Assembly: GCF_039724765.1 (NCBI RefSeq)
Contig: NZ_CP155729.1
Coordinates: forward strand, 2,117,501-2,181,500
Direction of reading: 5' to 3'
Length of the DNA stretch: 64,000 nt
DNA from: Sagittula stellata E-37
Lineage (GTDB): Bacteria; Pseudomonadota; Alphaproteobacteria; Rhodobacterales; Rhodobacteraceae
A program made the position numbers and the translations under genes. The notes under the pieces were generated by a model that worked only from the letters and a program-made list of their open reading frames with translations, did not search any database and was not told the origin of the DNA. Numbering within the stretch: the first letter of the stretch is position 1; each line of letters opens with the position of its first letter. Below are positions 1-8,713 of the stretch, piece after piece.

Positions 1-1
1 G

Positions 2-793
2 TTCGGTCAGGGGACCGAGCTTGAGGCGATCGCTTCCGGCGACCTCGAAATGTCGATCACCTCGGCGCAGGAGCTGGCCACGTTCTTCCCGGAATGGTCG
101 ATCTTCTCCGCAGGCTACGTCCTGCAGAGCGCCGAGCACCAGGTCGCCGTGTTCAACGACCCTCTGATGGACCCCTTCAAGCAGAAGGTGGAGGATGAGC
201 TGGGTGTCGTACTGCTGGCGCCGATGTATCTTGGCCGCCGCCAGGTGAACCTGCGCCAGAGCCGCGACGAGCTTGACGTGCAGACCCCGGCGGACCTGTC
301 CGGCGTGAACCTGCGGATGCCCGGGTCGGACGCGTGGCAGTTCCTGGGCCGTGCGCTGGGTGCGAACCCGACGCCGATGGCCTTCACCGAGGTCTACACC
401 GCGCTGCAGACCGGCGCCGTGGACGGTCAGGACAACCCGCTGCCGACCGTCGTGGACGCGAAGTTCTACGAGGTCACCAAGCAGATCGCCCTGACGTCGC
501 ACCTCGTCGACTGGAACTTCATCGCGCTGTCGGCCGAGACGTTCAACAACTTGACGCCCGAGCAGCAGACCCAGATCACCGACGCCGCCGTGGCCGCGGC
601 GGATTCCGGGCGCGCCGCGCAGCTTGCCAAGGAAGAAGAGCTGGTCTCCTTCCTCGAAGAGCAGGGGCTGGACGTTTACGAGCCCGATGTCGCCGCGTTC
701 CGCGAGGCGGTGCAGAAGGCCTATCTCGAAAGCGATCTGGCCGCGAGCTGGCCGGACGGCGTTCTGGACGCTGTGAACGCGCTGGGGAACTGA
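2..793 (+). CDS. TRAP transporter substrate-binding protein, DctP family (5' truncated)
   Basis: The reading frame is open from base 2, so the N-terminus and signal peptide lie outside the window; 263 residues remain. The visible part is the C-terminal two thirds of a periplasmic DctP-type binding protein, including the family stretch MAFTEVYTALQTGAVDGQ, which is nearly the same as MAFSEVYGALQTGVVDGQ in the second DctP of this window (about 57.4 kb). It would capture a carboxylate in the periplasm and hand it to the DctQ/DctM permease encoded just downstream. The linked shikimate dehydrogenase-like and QuiC-like genes suggest a quinate- or shikimate-type ligand; that is inference. The family assignment is firm, the ligand is not. 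Confidence 0.92.
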   Translation, partial: FGQGTELEAIASGDLEMSITSAQELATFFPEWSIFSAGYVLQSAEHQVAVFNDPLMDPFKQKVEDELGVVLLAPMYLGRRQVNLRQSRDELDVQTPADLSGVNLRMPGSDAWQFLGRALGANPTPMAFTEVYTALQTGAVDGQDNPLPTVVDAKFYEVTKQIALTSHLVDWNFIALSAETFNNLTPEQQTQITDAAVAAADSGRAAQLAKEEELVSFLEEQGLDVYEPDVAAFREAVQKAYLESDLAASWPDGVLDAVNALGN

Positions 794-803
794 TCCGGAG
801 ATC

Positions 804-909
804 CCGGCGCGGTGCCCGCCGCCGCGCCGGACCGGATCGACCGGAGGCTCGCCGGATCATGTCCGGCGACCTGCGTCCGGGGCGCGGCGGTCGGAAACGC
901 CGCCGCGCC
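804..909. promoter_or_regulatory. Two hairpins between binding-protein and permease genes
   Basis: The 136-base gap between dctP-like and dctQ-like genes holds two perfect inverted repeats: a 9-bp stem (804-812 with 822-830) and a 10-bp stem (881-890 with 900-909), the second followed by ACTTTCATT. Such structures between a binding-protein gene and its permease genes commonly stabilise the upstream mRNA or partly terminate transcription, giving more binding protein than permease. Function is inferred from position only. Confidence 0.45.
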
Positions 910-929
910 ACTTTCATTGAGGGGGCACC

Positions 930-1496
930 ATGCGGACCGTGACAAGGATCTTCCGGGGGATGACGGAAGGCTTCGCCGCGCTGATGATGGCGGCGATCTT
1001 CTGCACCTTCATCCTGCAGATCATCGTGCGATACGCGGTGGGCTCCGAGTGGTTTACCGCCCTTACCGGCGGCTTCATCGATGCCGCCTACTTCGGCTGG
1101 ACGGTGGAATTCATCCTGGTGCTCTGGCTCTGGACGATCTTCTGGGGCAACGCCTTCGTGGTGCGGGACAGGGACCACGTGACCTTCGACATCCTCTACA
1201 ACGGGGCAGGTCGCCGGGCGCGGACGGTGATGGCCGTCCTGGGCGCGGTGTTGCTGGTCGTGGCGCTTTGGTCCTCCATCGGGCCGACCTATGACCGGAT
1301 GAAGCTGTTGCGGATCAAGTCGTCCGCCACGCTGCCGGTGAAGATGCTGCCCATCTATTCGATATACTTCCTGTTCCTCGGCGCCGTCGGGCTGCGCTAC
1401 GCCTGGCGCGCCATCCATGTGCTGCGCCATGGCGCCGACCGGGAAGACCACATCCAGTCAACCGAAACGCCTGAGCACCGGGAAGACGCGACATGA
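930..1496 (+). CDS. TRAP transporter small permease, DctQ family
   Basis: This 188-residue protein has the four hydrophobic segments expected of a DctQ small TRAP subunit, with the usual Trp-rich helix (VLWLWTIFWGNAFVVRDRDH) near residue 75. DctQ pairs with the large DctM subunit in the inner membrane to form the sodium-driven, binding-protein-dependent importer. Its stop overlaps the start of the DctM gene by four bases (ATGA), so the two are probably translationally coupled. The start follows a purine-rich GAGGGGG ribosome-binding site. The C-terminal tail beyond the last helix is hydrophilic and slightly long for the family. Confidence 0.93.
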   Translation: MRTVTRIFRGMTEGFAALMMAAIFCTFILQIIVRYAVGSEWFTALTGGFIDAAYFGWTVEFILVLWLWTIFWGNAFVVRDRDHVTFDILYNGAGRRARTVMAVLGAVLLVVALWSSIGPTYDRMKLLRIKSSATLPVKMLPIYSIYFLFLGAVGLRYAWRAIHVLRHGADREDHIQSTETPEHREDAT

Positions 1497-2788
1497 GCAT
1501 CGAACTGGTCATCATGCTTGGCACGCTGTTCCTGATGGCGGGCATCGGGATGCCCATCGCCTATGCGATCATCACGGCCGCCATGGCCTATATGGTTGCG
1601 GCGGGGTCCTCCATCGGGATCGTGGGCAAGACGCTGGTCGACGGCATCTACCAGAGCTTCCTTCTGCTCGCCGTGCCGCTGTTCATCGTGGCGGCGAACA
1701 TCATGAACGCCGGGTCGATCTCGGACCGGCTGCTGAATTTCTGCATCGCCACGGTGGGCCGCTTCAAGGGCGGTCTGGGGCATGTCAACGTCATGGCATC
1801 GCTGATCTTTTCGGGCATGTCCGGCTCGGCGGTGGCGGATGCGGCGGGCATCGGCAAGATCATCATCGACATGATGCGCAAGGACGGGCGCTTCCCGGCG
1901 GGCTACGCCGCTGCGATCACCGCCGCCTCCGCCACCATCGGGCCGATCATCCCGCCGTCTATTCCTATGGTGCTTTATGCGCTGGTGTCCAATGCCTCCA
2001 TCGGGGCGCTGTTCCTGGGGGGCATCCTGCCGGGCCTGATGATGGGCGGCGTGCTGATGGCGATGAACTTCTGGATCTCGCACCGCCGGGGCTTTGCCAC
2101 CGAAGAGGCCGTACCGCTGCGCGACCTGCCGCGTGTCACGGGCCGGGCCTTCCCGGCGCTGCTGATGCCGGCGATCCTGCTCTACGGCATCTACGGCGGC
2201 GTCACGACGCCGACGGAGGCCGCAGCGGTCGCCGCCGCCTATGCGCTGCTGCTGAGCGTGTTCTTCTACCGCTCGCTCAAGCTGAAGACGCTCTACACGA
2301 TCCTGGTGGAAAGCGCGCGGTCCTCGGCGGCGGTGGGCATCGTGATCGGCGGCGCGCTGATCCTGAACTACATCGTCGCGTCGGAAAACATCCCCTCTGC
2401 GCTGGCGGCCTATCTTGTCGATGTGAACGTGTCGCCGCTGATGTTCCTGCTGGCGGTCAACGTGCTGATCCTCCTGCTGGGCTGCCTGCTGGACGCCACG
2501 ACGATCATCCTTGTCATCGTTCCGCTGTTCGTCCCGACCTGCAACCTGCTGGGCATCGACCTGGTGCATTTCGGGGTGGTGATCGTGGTGAACTGCATGA
2601 TCGGGCTCATCACGCCGCCATACGGCATCCTGCTGTTCGTCATCAACGCGGTCACGGGCATCTCGCTCAAGGACATCATCGCAGAGGTGCTGCCGTTCCT
2701 GGCGGTGCTCATTGCGGCGCTGCTGGCGCTGATCTTCTTCCCGGGCATCGTGCTCTTCCTGCCGCGCCTGATGGGCTACGACGGCTGA
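1493..2788 (+). CDS. TRAP transporter large permease, DctM family
   Basis: At 431 residues this matches the usual length of DctM, the transport-competent large subunit of TRAP importers. It shows the expected run of about twelve hydrophobic helices and the conserved family segments MSGSAVADAAGIG, GPIIPPSIPMVLYAL and TPTEAAAVAAAYALLL, with a near-symmetric second half. It overlaps the DctQ gene by four bases and is followed after 24 bases by the shikimate dehydrogenase-like gene, so transport and metabolism genes appear to form one operon. Substrate cannot be read from the permease itself. Confidence 0.95.
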   Translation: MSIELVIMLGTLFLMAGIGMPIAYAIITAAMAYMVAAGSSIGIVGKTLVDGIYQSFLLLAVPLFIVAANIMNAGSISDRLLNFCIATVGRFKGGLGHVNVMASLIFSGMSGSAVADAAGIGKIIIDMMRKDGRFPAGYAAAITAASATIGPIIPPSIPMVLYALVSNASIGALFLGGILPGLMMGGVLMAMNFWISHRRGFATEEAVPLRDLPRVTGRAFPALLMPAILLYGIYGGVTTPTEAAAVAAAYALLLSVFFYRSLKLKTLYTILVESARSSAAVGIVIGGALILNYIVASENIPSALAAYLVDVNVSPLMFLLAVNVLILLLGCLLDATTIILVIVPLFVPTCNLLGIDLVHFGVVIVVNCMIGLITPPYGILLFVINAVTGISLKDIIAEVLPFLAVLIAALLALIFFPGIVLFLPRLMGYDG

Positions 2789-2812
2789 CGGAGGGGGAGG
2801 GACACCGACACC

Positions 2813-3646
2813 ATGATTTCCGGACACACACGGCTGATCGCCCACATCGGTTACCCGACCACGTCCTTCAAGGCGCCGCTGATCTACAACCCCTATTTCG
2901 AAAGCCGGGGGATCGACGCGGTGGTGGTCCCGATGGGGTGCAAGGCAGAGGACTACCCGTCCTTCCTGCGCCATGTCTTCCGCCTGTCCAACATCCATGG
3001 CGCGCTTGTCACCATGCCGCACAAGGTGACGACCGTGGCCCTTCTGGACGAAGTGCTGACCACGGCGCGGGTCGCGGGGGCGTGCAATGCGGTGCGGCTG
3101 AGCGCGGAGGGCTACCTGCAGGGCGACATGTTCGACGGTGAGGGGTTCGTGCGCGGCGCACAGCGCAAGGGCCAGGAGATCGCGGGCCGGCGGGTGCTGG
3201 TCGTTGGCGCGGGAGGTGTCGGTTCGGCCATCGCGGCGTCGCTGGCAAAGGCCGGTGCCTCGGAGATCGCCGTCACGGACAGCTACGAGCCGATGATGAA
3301 TGACCTCGCGGCCCGGCTGGAAGAGCACTATCCCGACCTCAAGGTGTCGACGGGGTCGGACGATCCGCAAGGGTTCGACATCGTGGTGAACGCCACGCCG
3401 CTCGGGATGAAACCGGGTGATGCACTGCCGATGGACGTGTCGCGCATCGCGCCGGAGACCTTTGTGGGCGAGGTGGTGATGACGCAGGAGATCACGCCGT
3501 TCCTTGCCGCCGTGCGCGATCGGGGGTGCCGGTTCCAGGTGGGCACCGACATGCTGTTCGAACAGATCCCCGCCTATCTCGAATTCTTCGGGTTTCCGGG
3601 CGCGACGGCCGAGGAACTGCGGGACGTGGCGCGGATTTCGTACTGA
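2813..3646 (+). CDS. Shikimate/quinate dehydrogenase-like protein (AroE family)
   Basis: The 277-residue product has the AroE fold signatures: a catalytic-lysine motif VTMPHK near residue 65, the aspartate motif GDMFDGEGF near residue 103, and a Rossmann nucleotide site VVGAGGVGSAIA near residue 130. AroE enzymes oxidise or reduce shikimate/3-dehydroshikimate (or quinate) with NAD(P). The N-terminal substrate region reads IGYPTTSFKAPLIYN, in place of the usual IGxPxxxSxSPxxHN, so the substrate-contact serines differ from biosynthetic AroE. With a QuiC-like dehydratase next in the operon, a catabolic quinate/shikimate-type role is more likely than aromatic amino acid biosynthesis. The exact substrate is open. 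Confidence 0.82.
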   Translation: MISGHTRLIAHIGYPTTSFKAPLIYNPYFESRGIDAVVVPMGCKAEDYPSFLRHVFRLSNIHGALVTMPHKVTTVALLDEVLTTARVAGACNAVRLSAEGYLQGDMFDGEGFVRGAQRKGQEIAGRRVLVVGAGGVGSAIAASLAKAGASEIAVTDSYEPMMNDLAARLEEHYPDLKVSTGSDDPQGFDIVVNATPLGMKPGDALPMDVSRIAPETFVGEVVMTQEITPFLAAVRDRGCRFQVGTDMLFEQIPAYLEFFGFPGATAEELRDVARISY

Positions 3647-3853
3647 CGGCGGCGCGGTCCGACGGCGCGGCAGGATGGGCGAGGGGGGTGCTTGCTGGCG
3701 GCTGCGCCACCAGTGCAGAGTGCGCGAAACGCCCGCGGCCACGACGGGACGGCCCGGACCGCCGCGACAAGGTGAACGGGAACGGGACCGGGGACGGGCA
3801 GGAAGACAATTCAAACCGCGAGGCGCGCGTGCCTTGCATTGGGAAGGCGGCTG

Positions 3854-5743
3854 ATGAAGACCTCTATCGCGACAGTGTCGATTTCGGGAAACCTGCGGGA
3901 AAAGCTGGCTGCCATCGCAAAGGCGGGCTTTACCGGCATCGAGATCTTCGAGCAGGACTTTATCGCCGACGAAGGAACGCCGCGCGAGATCGGCAACATG
4001 ATCCGCGACCACGGGCTGGAGATCACCCTGTTCCAGCCGTTCCGCGATTTCGAAGGCCTGCCGGGCGGTCTGCGGGAGAAGGCCTTCGACCGGGCGAAGC
4101 ACAAGTTCGACACGATGGTTGAGCTGGGCACCGACCTGGTCCTGATGTGTTCCTCCTGCCATCCGGAGGCGCTTGGCGGGATCGACCGGGCGGCGGACGA
4201 CTTTGCCGAACTGGGCGCCATCGCGGCCGAGCGCGGCGTGCGCGTGGGTTACGAGGCGCTGGCCTGGGGCCGTCATGTCAACGATCACCGCGACGCGTGG
4301 GAGGTGGTGCGCCGGGCGGACCATCCCAACATCGGTCTGATCCTCGACAGTTTCCACACGCTGGCCCGCAAGATCGATCCGGAAACCATCCGGCGCATTC
4401 CCGGCGACAAGATCTTTTTCGTGCAGCTTGCGGACGCGCCGCTGATCGACATGGACTTGCTGTACTGGTCGCGCCATTTCCGGAACATGCCGGGCGAGGG
4501 CGACCTGCGGGTGGCCGATTTCATGCGCGCGGTCGCGGCGACGGGATATGACGACTGGATCAGCCTGGAGATCTTCAACGACCAGTTCCGGGGCGGCAGT
4601 GCCGAGGGTCTGTCGCGGGACGGGTATCGTTCGCTCGTGGCGCTGATGGACGAGGTGGCCAAGACCGAACCGGGTCTGGCCATCGGTGTGCCGAAACTGC
4701 CGGATCCGGTGCGGGTCGAGGGCGTGGCTTTCATCGAGTTCGCCACGCGCGGCAAGGAGGCGGAAGCGCTGGCCGGCCTGCTGGCGGCGATGGGGTTCGC
4801 GCATGTGGGCGATCACATCTCGAAGAAGCTGGCGCTCTGGCAACAGGGCGAGATCCGCGTGGTGCTGAACGGCGAGGAGACCGGCTATGCCGACACGGCC
4901 TACACGCTGCACGGCACCTCGATCTGCGATGTCGGCCTGCAGGTGTCGAGCGCCGCGGACACCGTGACCCGGGCCGAGGCGCTGGCCGCCACGCCCTTCT
5001 CCCAGCCGGTGGGACCGGGCGAGCTGGAGATCCCTGCGATCCGCAGTGTCGGCGGGTCGGTGATGCACTTCATCGACGCGGCGAGCGGGCTGGCGGATGT
5101 CTGGGACGTGGAGTTCACCGGCACAGGCGAGACGGCTTCGGGCGGGGCGGGGCTGACCCGGATCGACCATGTCGCCGAGACGATGAACTACGACGAGATG
5201 CTGAGCTGGGCGCTGTTCTACACCTCGATCTTCGATATGAACCGCGCGCCGATGGTCGATGTGATCGACCCCGACGGACTGGTCCGCAGCCGGGCGATCC
5301 GGACGCCGGACGGCGCCATGCGGATCACGCTGAACGGGGCCGAGACGCACCGGACCCTGGCCGGGTCCTTCCTGGCCGAGAGCTTCGGTGGCGCGGTGCA
5401 GCACGTGGCGTTTTCCACCGACGACATCTTTGCCACGGCGGCGCGCATGGCGGAGGCCGGTTTCCGGCCCCTGCCGATGACGGGCAACTACTACGACGAC
5501 CTCGCGGCGCGCTTCACGCTGTCGGACGAGCGTCTGGCGGAGATGAAGGCGCATCACATCCTCTATGACGAGGACGCGTCGGGGGCGTTCTACCAGTTCT
5601 ACGGCCGCCCCTTCGCGGGCGGGCTGTTCTTCGAGGTGGTTCAGCGCGAGGGCGGCTACGAAGGCTACGGCGCGCCGAACGCGCCGTTCCGGATCGCCGC
5701 GCAGAAACGGATCATCGGACCCAAGGGCATGCCGCGGCTCTGA
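3854..5743 (+). CDS. quiC: 3-dehydroshikimate dehydratase, two-domain (QuiC type: xylose isomerase-like TIM barrel + HPPD-like)
   Basis: This 629-residue protein joins an N-terminal sugar-phosphate isomerase/epimerase (AP endonuclease 2-like) TIM barrel (roughly residues 1-270) to a C-terminal vicinal-oxygen-chelate domain resembling 4-hydroxyphenylpyruvate dioxygenase (roughly 290-620). That fusion is typical of bacterial QuiC dehydroshikimate dehydratases, which convert 3-dehydroshikimate to protocatechuate. Barrel metal ligands are visible in GYEALAWGRHVNDH, LILDSFHTL and SLEIFND; the C-terminal domain has RIDHVAE and FFEVVQR. The ATG at 3854 is preferred because GGGAAGG lies just upstream; an in-frame TTG at 3839 would add five residues. 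The last gene of the TRAP/AroE-like operon. Confidence 0.85.
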   Translation: MKTSIATVSISGNLREKLAAIAKAGFTGIEIFEQDFIADEGTPREIGNMIRDHGLEITLFQPFRDFEGLPGGLREKAFDRAKHKFDTMVELGTDLVLMCSSCHPEALGGIDRAADDFAELGAIAAERGVRVGYEALAWGRHVNDHRDAWEVVRRADHPNIGLILDSFHTLARKIDPETIRRIPGDKIFFVQLADAPLIDMDLLYWSRHFRNMPGEGDLRVADFMRAVAATGYDDWISLEIFNDQFRGGSAEGLSRDGYRSLVALMDEVAKTEPGLAIGVPKLPDPVRVEGVAFIEFATRGKEAEALAGLLAAMGFAHVGDHISKKLALWQQGEIRVVLNGEETGYADTAYTLHGTSICDVGLQVSSAADTVTRAEALAATPFSQPVGPGELEIPAIRSVGGSVMHFIDAASGLADVWDVEFTGTGETASGGAGLTRIDHVAETMNYDEMLSWALFYTSIFDMNRAPMVDVIDPDGLVRSRAIRTPDGAMRITLNGAETHRTLAGSFLAESFGGAVQHVAFSTDDIFATAARMAEAGFRPLPMTGNYYDDLAARFTLSDERLAEMKAHHILYDEDASGAFYQFYGRPFAGGLFFEVVQREGGYEGYGAPNAPFRIAAQKRIIGPKGMPRL

Positions 5744-5764
5744 CCTGCGGGCCCGGCAATTTAA

Positions 5765-5795
5765 ATGGGCGCGCTGACGCGCGCGCCCGTTGTCT
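5765..5795. terminator. Hairpin between convergent genes
   Basis: Bases 5767-5774 pair with 5781-5788 (8-bp all-GC stem, six-base loop), extended by a G-T and an A-T pair, followed by GTTGTCT. It sits between the QuiC gene and the convergent DapA-family gene. The T-run is weak, so it is a modest terminator candidate. Confidence 0.5.
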
Positions 5796-5826
5796 CGTCG
5801 GCGGCCTCAGGCCTTCTCCTCGGGTG

Positions 5827-5860
5827 GCCTCCGGCGGAGGTATTTGGGCCAAGATGAAGG
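5827..5860 (+). repeat. Dispersed intergenic repeat, copy 1
   Basis: The segment begins GCCTCCGGCGGAGGTATTT and ends CCAAGATGAAGG. It starts with a small GC palindrome (CCTCC/GGAGG) followed by a T-rich step and a purine-rich end. Close relatives lie at 47755-47789 and 51997-52028, and a shortened one at 56479-56502. Here it is in the convergent gap between the QuiC and DapA-family genes. Confidence 0.7.
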
Positions 5861-5881
5861 CCTGCGCGCCGCGCTGTCAGC

Positions 5882-6799
5882 TCACTTGCCCCATTTCAGC
5901 GCGATCAGGTCGAGTTCGCGGGCCAGCGACAGGAGGCGGTCCCTGGTGCGCGGCGACAGCGGTTTCAGCGGGTGGCGGACGAAATCGGAGCCGATCACGC
6001 CGCCTTCCATCATCACCGTCTTGGTGGCGCGCAGGCCGCATTGGCGGTTTTCGTGGTTGATGAGCGGCAGGCAGAGTTTCCAGCGGTCGAGCGCCGCGTC
6101 GTGGTTGCCGGCGAGGTATTCGGTGACGATGGGGCGGATCTTTTCCGGTTGCAGCGCCGAGGTCATCGTGCCGGTGCAGCCCGCGTCGAGGTCGGCGAGC
6201 AGCGTCACCGCTTCCTCACCGTCGAAGGGGCCTGCGATGTGGTCGCCGCCGGCTTCGATCAGCGCGGCGAGCTTGTCGGCGGCGAAGGGGGTTTCCATCT
6301 TGAAGTAGGAGACGTTCTCGATCTCCTGCGCCATCTTGACGAGAAGCGGCACGGGCAGCGAGACACCGGAGAGCGGCGCGTCCTGCACCATGATCGGGAT
6401 GGAGATGGCGTCCGAGACGGCGGCGAAATGTTCGAAGATGCCGTCGGGGGAGGGCACGAGGCCCACGCCGTGGTAGGGCGGCATCATCATCAGCATCGCG
6501 GCGCCCTGGGACTGTGCCTCTGTCGCGCGGGCCTTGACCACGTCGGTGGAGAAGTGACTGACGGTGACGATCACCGGGACGCGACCCGCCACATGGTCGA
6601 GGCTGACCTTGGTCAGGGTGGCGCGTTCGGCGTCGGACAGCAGGAACTGCTCGGAATAGTTGGCCAGGATGCAGATCGCGTCCACGCCCTGGTCGATCAT
6701 GCAGTCGAGGACGCGGGTCATGCCTTCGGGGTCGATGCGGCCATCGGCGTGGAACGGGGTGGGGGCGACGGGCAGGATGCCGGTAAGGGGCGTTTTCAT
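5882..6799 (-). CDS. DapA-family lyase/dehydratase, probable 2-keto-3-deoxy-L-arabonate dehydratase (or related aldolase)
   Basis: The 305-residue protein has the DapA/NAL class I TIM-barrel pattern: ILPVAPTPF at the start, a Y/S-containing NYSEQFLLS segment near residue 48, and a Schiff-base lysine in SYFKMETPF near residue 167. Neighbouring genes (IlvD/EDD dehydratase, sugar dehydrogenase, mutarotase, ChvE/GguAB transporter) suggest it acts on a 2-keto-3-deoxy sugar acid. The segment INHENRQCGLRATKTVM resembles what I recall of L-KDA dehydratases of the non-phosphorylative arabinose pathway, but a KDG/KDGal-type aldolase is possible. It is the most downstream gene of the long minus-strand sugar operon. 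Confidence 0.78.
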   Translation of the reverse strand: MKTPLTGILPVAPTPFHADGRIDPEGMTRVLDCMIDQGVDAICILANYSEQFLLSDAERATLTKVSLDHVAGRVPVIVTVSHFSTDVVKARATEAQSQGAAMLMMMPPYHGVGLVPSPDGIFEHFAAVSDAISIPIMVQDAPLSGVSLPVPLLVKMAQEIENVSYFKMETPFAADKLAALIEAGGDHIAGPFDGEEAVTLLADLDAGCTGTMTSALQPEKIRPIVTEYLAGNHDAALDRWKLCLPLINHENRQCGLRATKTVMMEGGVIGSDFVRHPLKPLSPRTRDRLLSLARELDLIALKWGK

Positions 6800-6809
6800 G
6801 ATGAGTCCT

Positions 6810-7793
6810 TCACGATATGCGGGTCACGGCAAAGCGCGAGACCTGTCGGTAGGTCTGGCCGGGCACGAGCGCGGCCGACGGAAAATCCGGGCGGTTGGGT
6901 GCATCGGGCCAGGTCTGCGGCTCGATGGCGATCCCGGCATTGCGGGTGCAGGGGGCGCCGCCGTGGCCTTCGAACGGGGCGGTGTCGATTCCGCCGCCGG
7001 TATAGACCTGCAGGCCCGGCTCGGTGGTCGAGAGGTCGAGGCGCAGGCGGTCGGTTTCGAGGGCCAGAACCGGGCGCATGCCGACGCGTCTGTCGGACAG
7101 GCAGAAGTTGTGGTCGAGGTCCGAGTCGGGCGTCCTTGCGGTGCGGTAGTCGAAGGCGGTTCCGTCGACCGGGACAGGCGTGCCCAGCGGGATCATCGCG
7201 GCGTCCACGGGCAGGTAGCTTTCGGCATGGACGGTCATCCGGTGGGCGGAGACGTCCGGTGTTCCGTCGAGCGTCCAGTAGCCGTGGAACGCCGGATTGA
7301 AGACGGTTTCGCGGTCGCTCTGTGCGGTGATCTCGACGGTCAGCGCGCCCGTGTCGTCCAGTGCGTAATAGACGGTGACGCCGATGTTGCCGGGAAAGCC
7401 GCCGAGCCCGTCCGGGTGATTGAGCGAGAGGGTGACGTCGGTGACCGTGGCCGAGACGACGGTCCAGTTGCGCTGTCCGAAGCCCTTTGGGCCGCCGTGC
7501 AGCGTGGTGGTGCCGTTTTCGTTGCGGTCGAGTGTGCAGGGCGTGCCCGCGACGGTCATACGCCCGCCGGCGATGCGGTTGGCCACGGGGCCGACGATGG
7601 CGCCGTAATACAGCATCGGGCCGAGGTAGGCGTCGAAGTCTTCGGACCCGAGCACAAGCGCATGGGCGAAGCCGTCCAGCCGGAAGTCTGTCAGGCTGGC
7701 GCCCCAGCTCATGATGCGGGCCATGGCGCCGCCGTTCGCGATGGTCATGCGTCTCAGCGGCGTGCCGTCCGGGGTCATCTCCATCCGGGTCAC
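6810..7793 (-). CDS. Aldose 1-epimerase (mutarotase, GalM family)
   Basis: The 327-residue product has the aldose epimerase signatures GAIVGPVANRIAGG, TTLHGGPKGFGQRNW (catalytic His), NPAFHGYWTLDG and IAIEPQTWPDAPN (general-base Glu). It interconverts alpha and beta anomers so that the sugar dehydrogenase of the same operon receives the correct form. The chosen start is the GTG at 7793, which overlaps the stop of the preceding dehydrogenase gene as GTGA; an internal ATG four codons on is also possible. The gap to the DapA-family gene is ten bases. Confidence 0.88.
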   Translation of the reverse strand: MTRMEMTPDGTPLRRMTIANGGAMARIMSWGASLTDFRLDGFAHALVLGSEDFDAYLGPMLYYGAIVGPVANRIAGGRMTVAGTPCTLDRNENGTTTLHGGPKGFGQRNWTVVSATVTDVTLSLNHPDGLGGFPGNIGVTVYYALDDTGALTVEITAQSDRETVFNPAFHGYWTLDGTPDVSAHRMTVHAESYLPVDAAMIPLGTPVPVDGTAFDYRTARTPDSDLDHNFCLSDRRVGMRPVLALETDRLRLDLSTTEPGLQVYTGGGIDTAPFEGHGGAPCTRNAGIAIEPQTWPDAPNRPDFPSAALVPGQTYRQVSRFAVTRIS

Positions 7794-8713
7794 CAGTCGA
7801 ACCGGGGGGCCGCGATGCGGCGTCCCAGGAGGAAAGCGTCGGCGACGTGGCACAGCGGGGCGAGGTCCATGTCGATGCCGCCACTGGCGACAAGCTCGGC
7901 CATCTGGGCGTAGAGCCGGGGGTATTCGCCGCTGAGGCCGGGCCGCGCATCGTGCGTCTGGCCGTCGATTGTCAGGGTGCCGCCGCCGTTTTCGAGCAGC
8001 ATGTGGCCTGTGTCGGTCTCTGCCTCGATGGTCCAGGTGGGAGTGCCCGGCTCCAGCCAGTCCAGATCCATGGTGACCTCGGCGCCGTCGGGGTGGTGGA
8101 AGGCGCATTGCGCGGCGATCGGCGTGTCGCGGTTTTCGGGGAAGTGCAGTTCGGCCCCGGTCAGGTGCACAGGAACGGGCAGGATTTCCGTCAGGATGGA
8201 CAGCGCGTTGATGCCGGGATCGAAGACGCCGAGGCCGCCCGCCTCGAACACCCAGTCCTGTCCGGGATGCCATTGCCGGACGTCTTCGCGCCAGCGGATG
8301 GCGAGCTTGCGCAGCCGCCTGTCGCTGAGCCAGTCCTTCGCCGCGGCGACCTTGTCGGCTTGCCGGGAGTGCCAGGTGGCATAAAGCGAGACGCGATGCT
8401 TGCGGGCGAGTGCTTCGAGCGTGTGGCATTCCGAGAGCGTGGCGCCCGGGGGTTTCTCCAGCATGACGTGCCGCCCGGCCAGGATCGCCTTCTGCGCGTA
8501 GTCGAAACGGGGGACAGGGGGCAGGCAGAGCGAGACGACGCGGATCTCGGGCCGCTCCTCCAGCATGGTGTCGAAGTCGGTGAAGGCGGGAACGCCCTTG
8601 ACCGTGCCATGGCGCGACACCGTCGCCGCGAGTTCCCAGTCCGGGTTGTCCGAGATGGCGGGGATGTGCTGGTCCACCGCGATCTTGCCGATGCCGACGA
8701 GTGCGATTTCCAT
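7790..8713 (-). CDS. Gfo/Idh/MocA-family sugar 1-dehydrogenase (L-arabinose/D-galactose 1-dehydrogenase-like)
   Basis: The 307-residue protein begins with a Rossmann motif (ALVGIGKIAVDQHIPAI) and carries the Gfo/Idh signature VMLEKPPGATLSE near residue 90, followed by a substrate half with the FDPGINALSIL segment where family members carry a catalytic His or equivalent. Enzymes of this family with such neighbours oxidise the anomeric carbon of L-arabinose or D-galactose with NAD(P) to the lactone. No lactonase gene is visible in the window. Start ATG overlaps the dehydratase stop by one base (TGATG). Substrate is inferred from the cluster. Confidence 0.82.
   Translation of the reverse strand: MEIALVGIGKIAVDQHIPAISDNPDWELAATVSRHGTVKGVPAFTDFDTMLEERPEIRVVSLCLPPVPRFDYAQKAILAGRHVMLEKPPGATLSECHTLEALARKHRVSLYATWHSRQADKVAAAKDWLSDRRLRKLAIRWREDVRQWHPGQDWVFEAGGLGVFDPGINALSILTEILPVPVHLTGAELHFPENRDTPIAAQCAFHHPDGAEVTMDLDWLEPGTPTWTIEAETDTGHMLLENGGGTLTIDGQTHDARPGLSGEYPRLYAQMAELVASGGIDMDLAPLCHVADAFLLGRRIAAPRFDW

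Noticed and set aside
1397..5557. Open frame of 1,386 codons on the minus strand opposite the first TRAP operon
   Set aside because: Arg/His/Gln-rich product with no family features; the plus-strand genes here are all recognised proteins.
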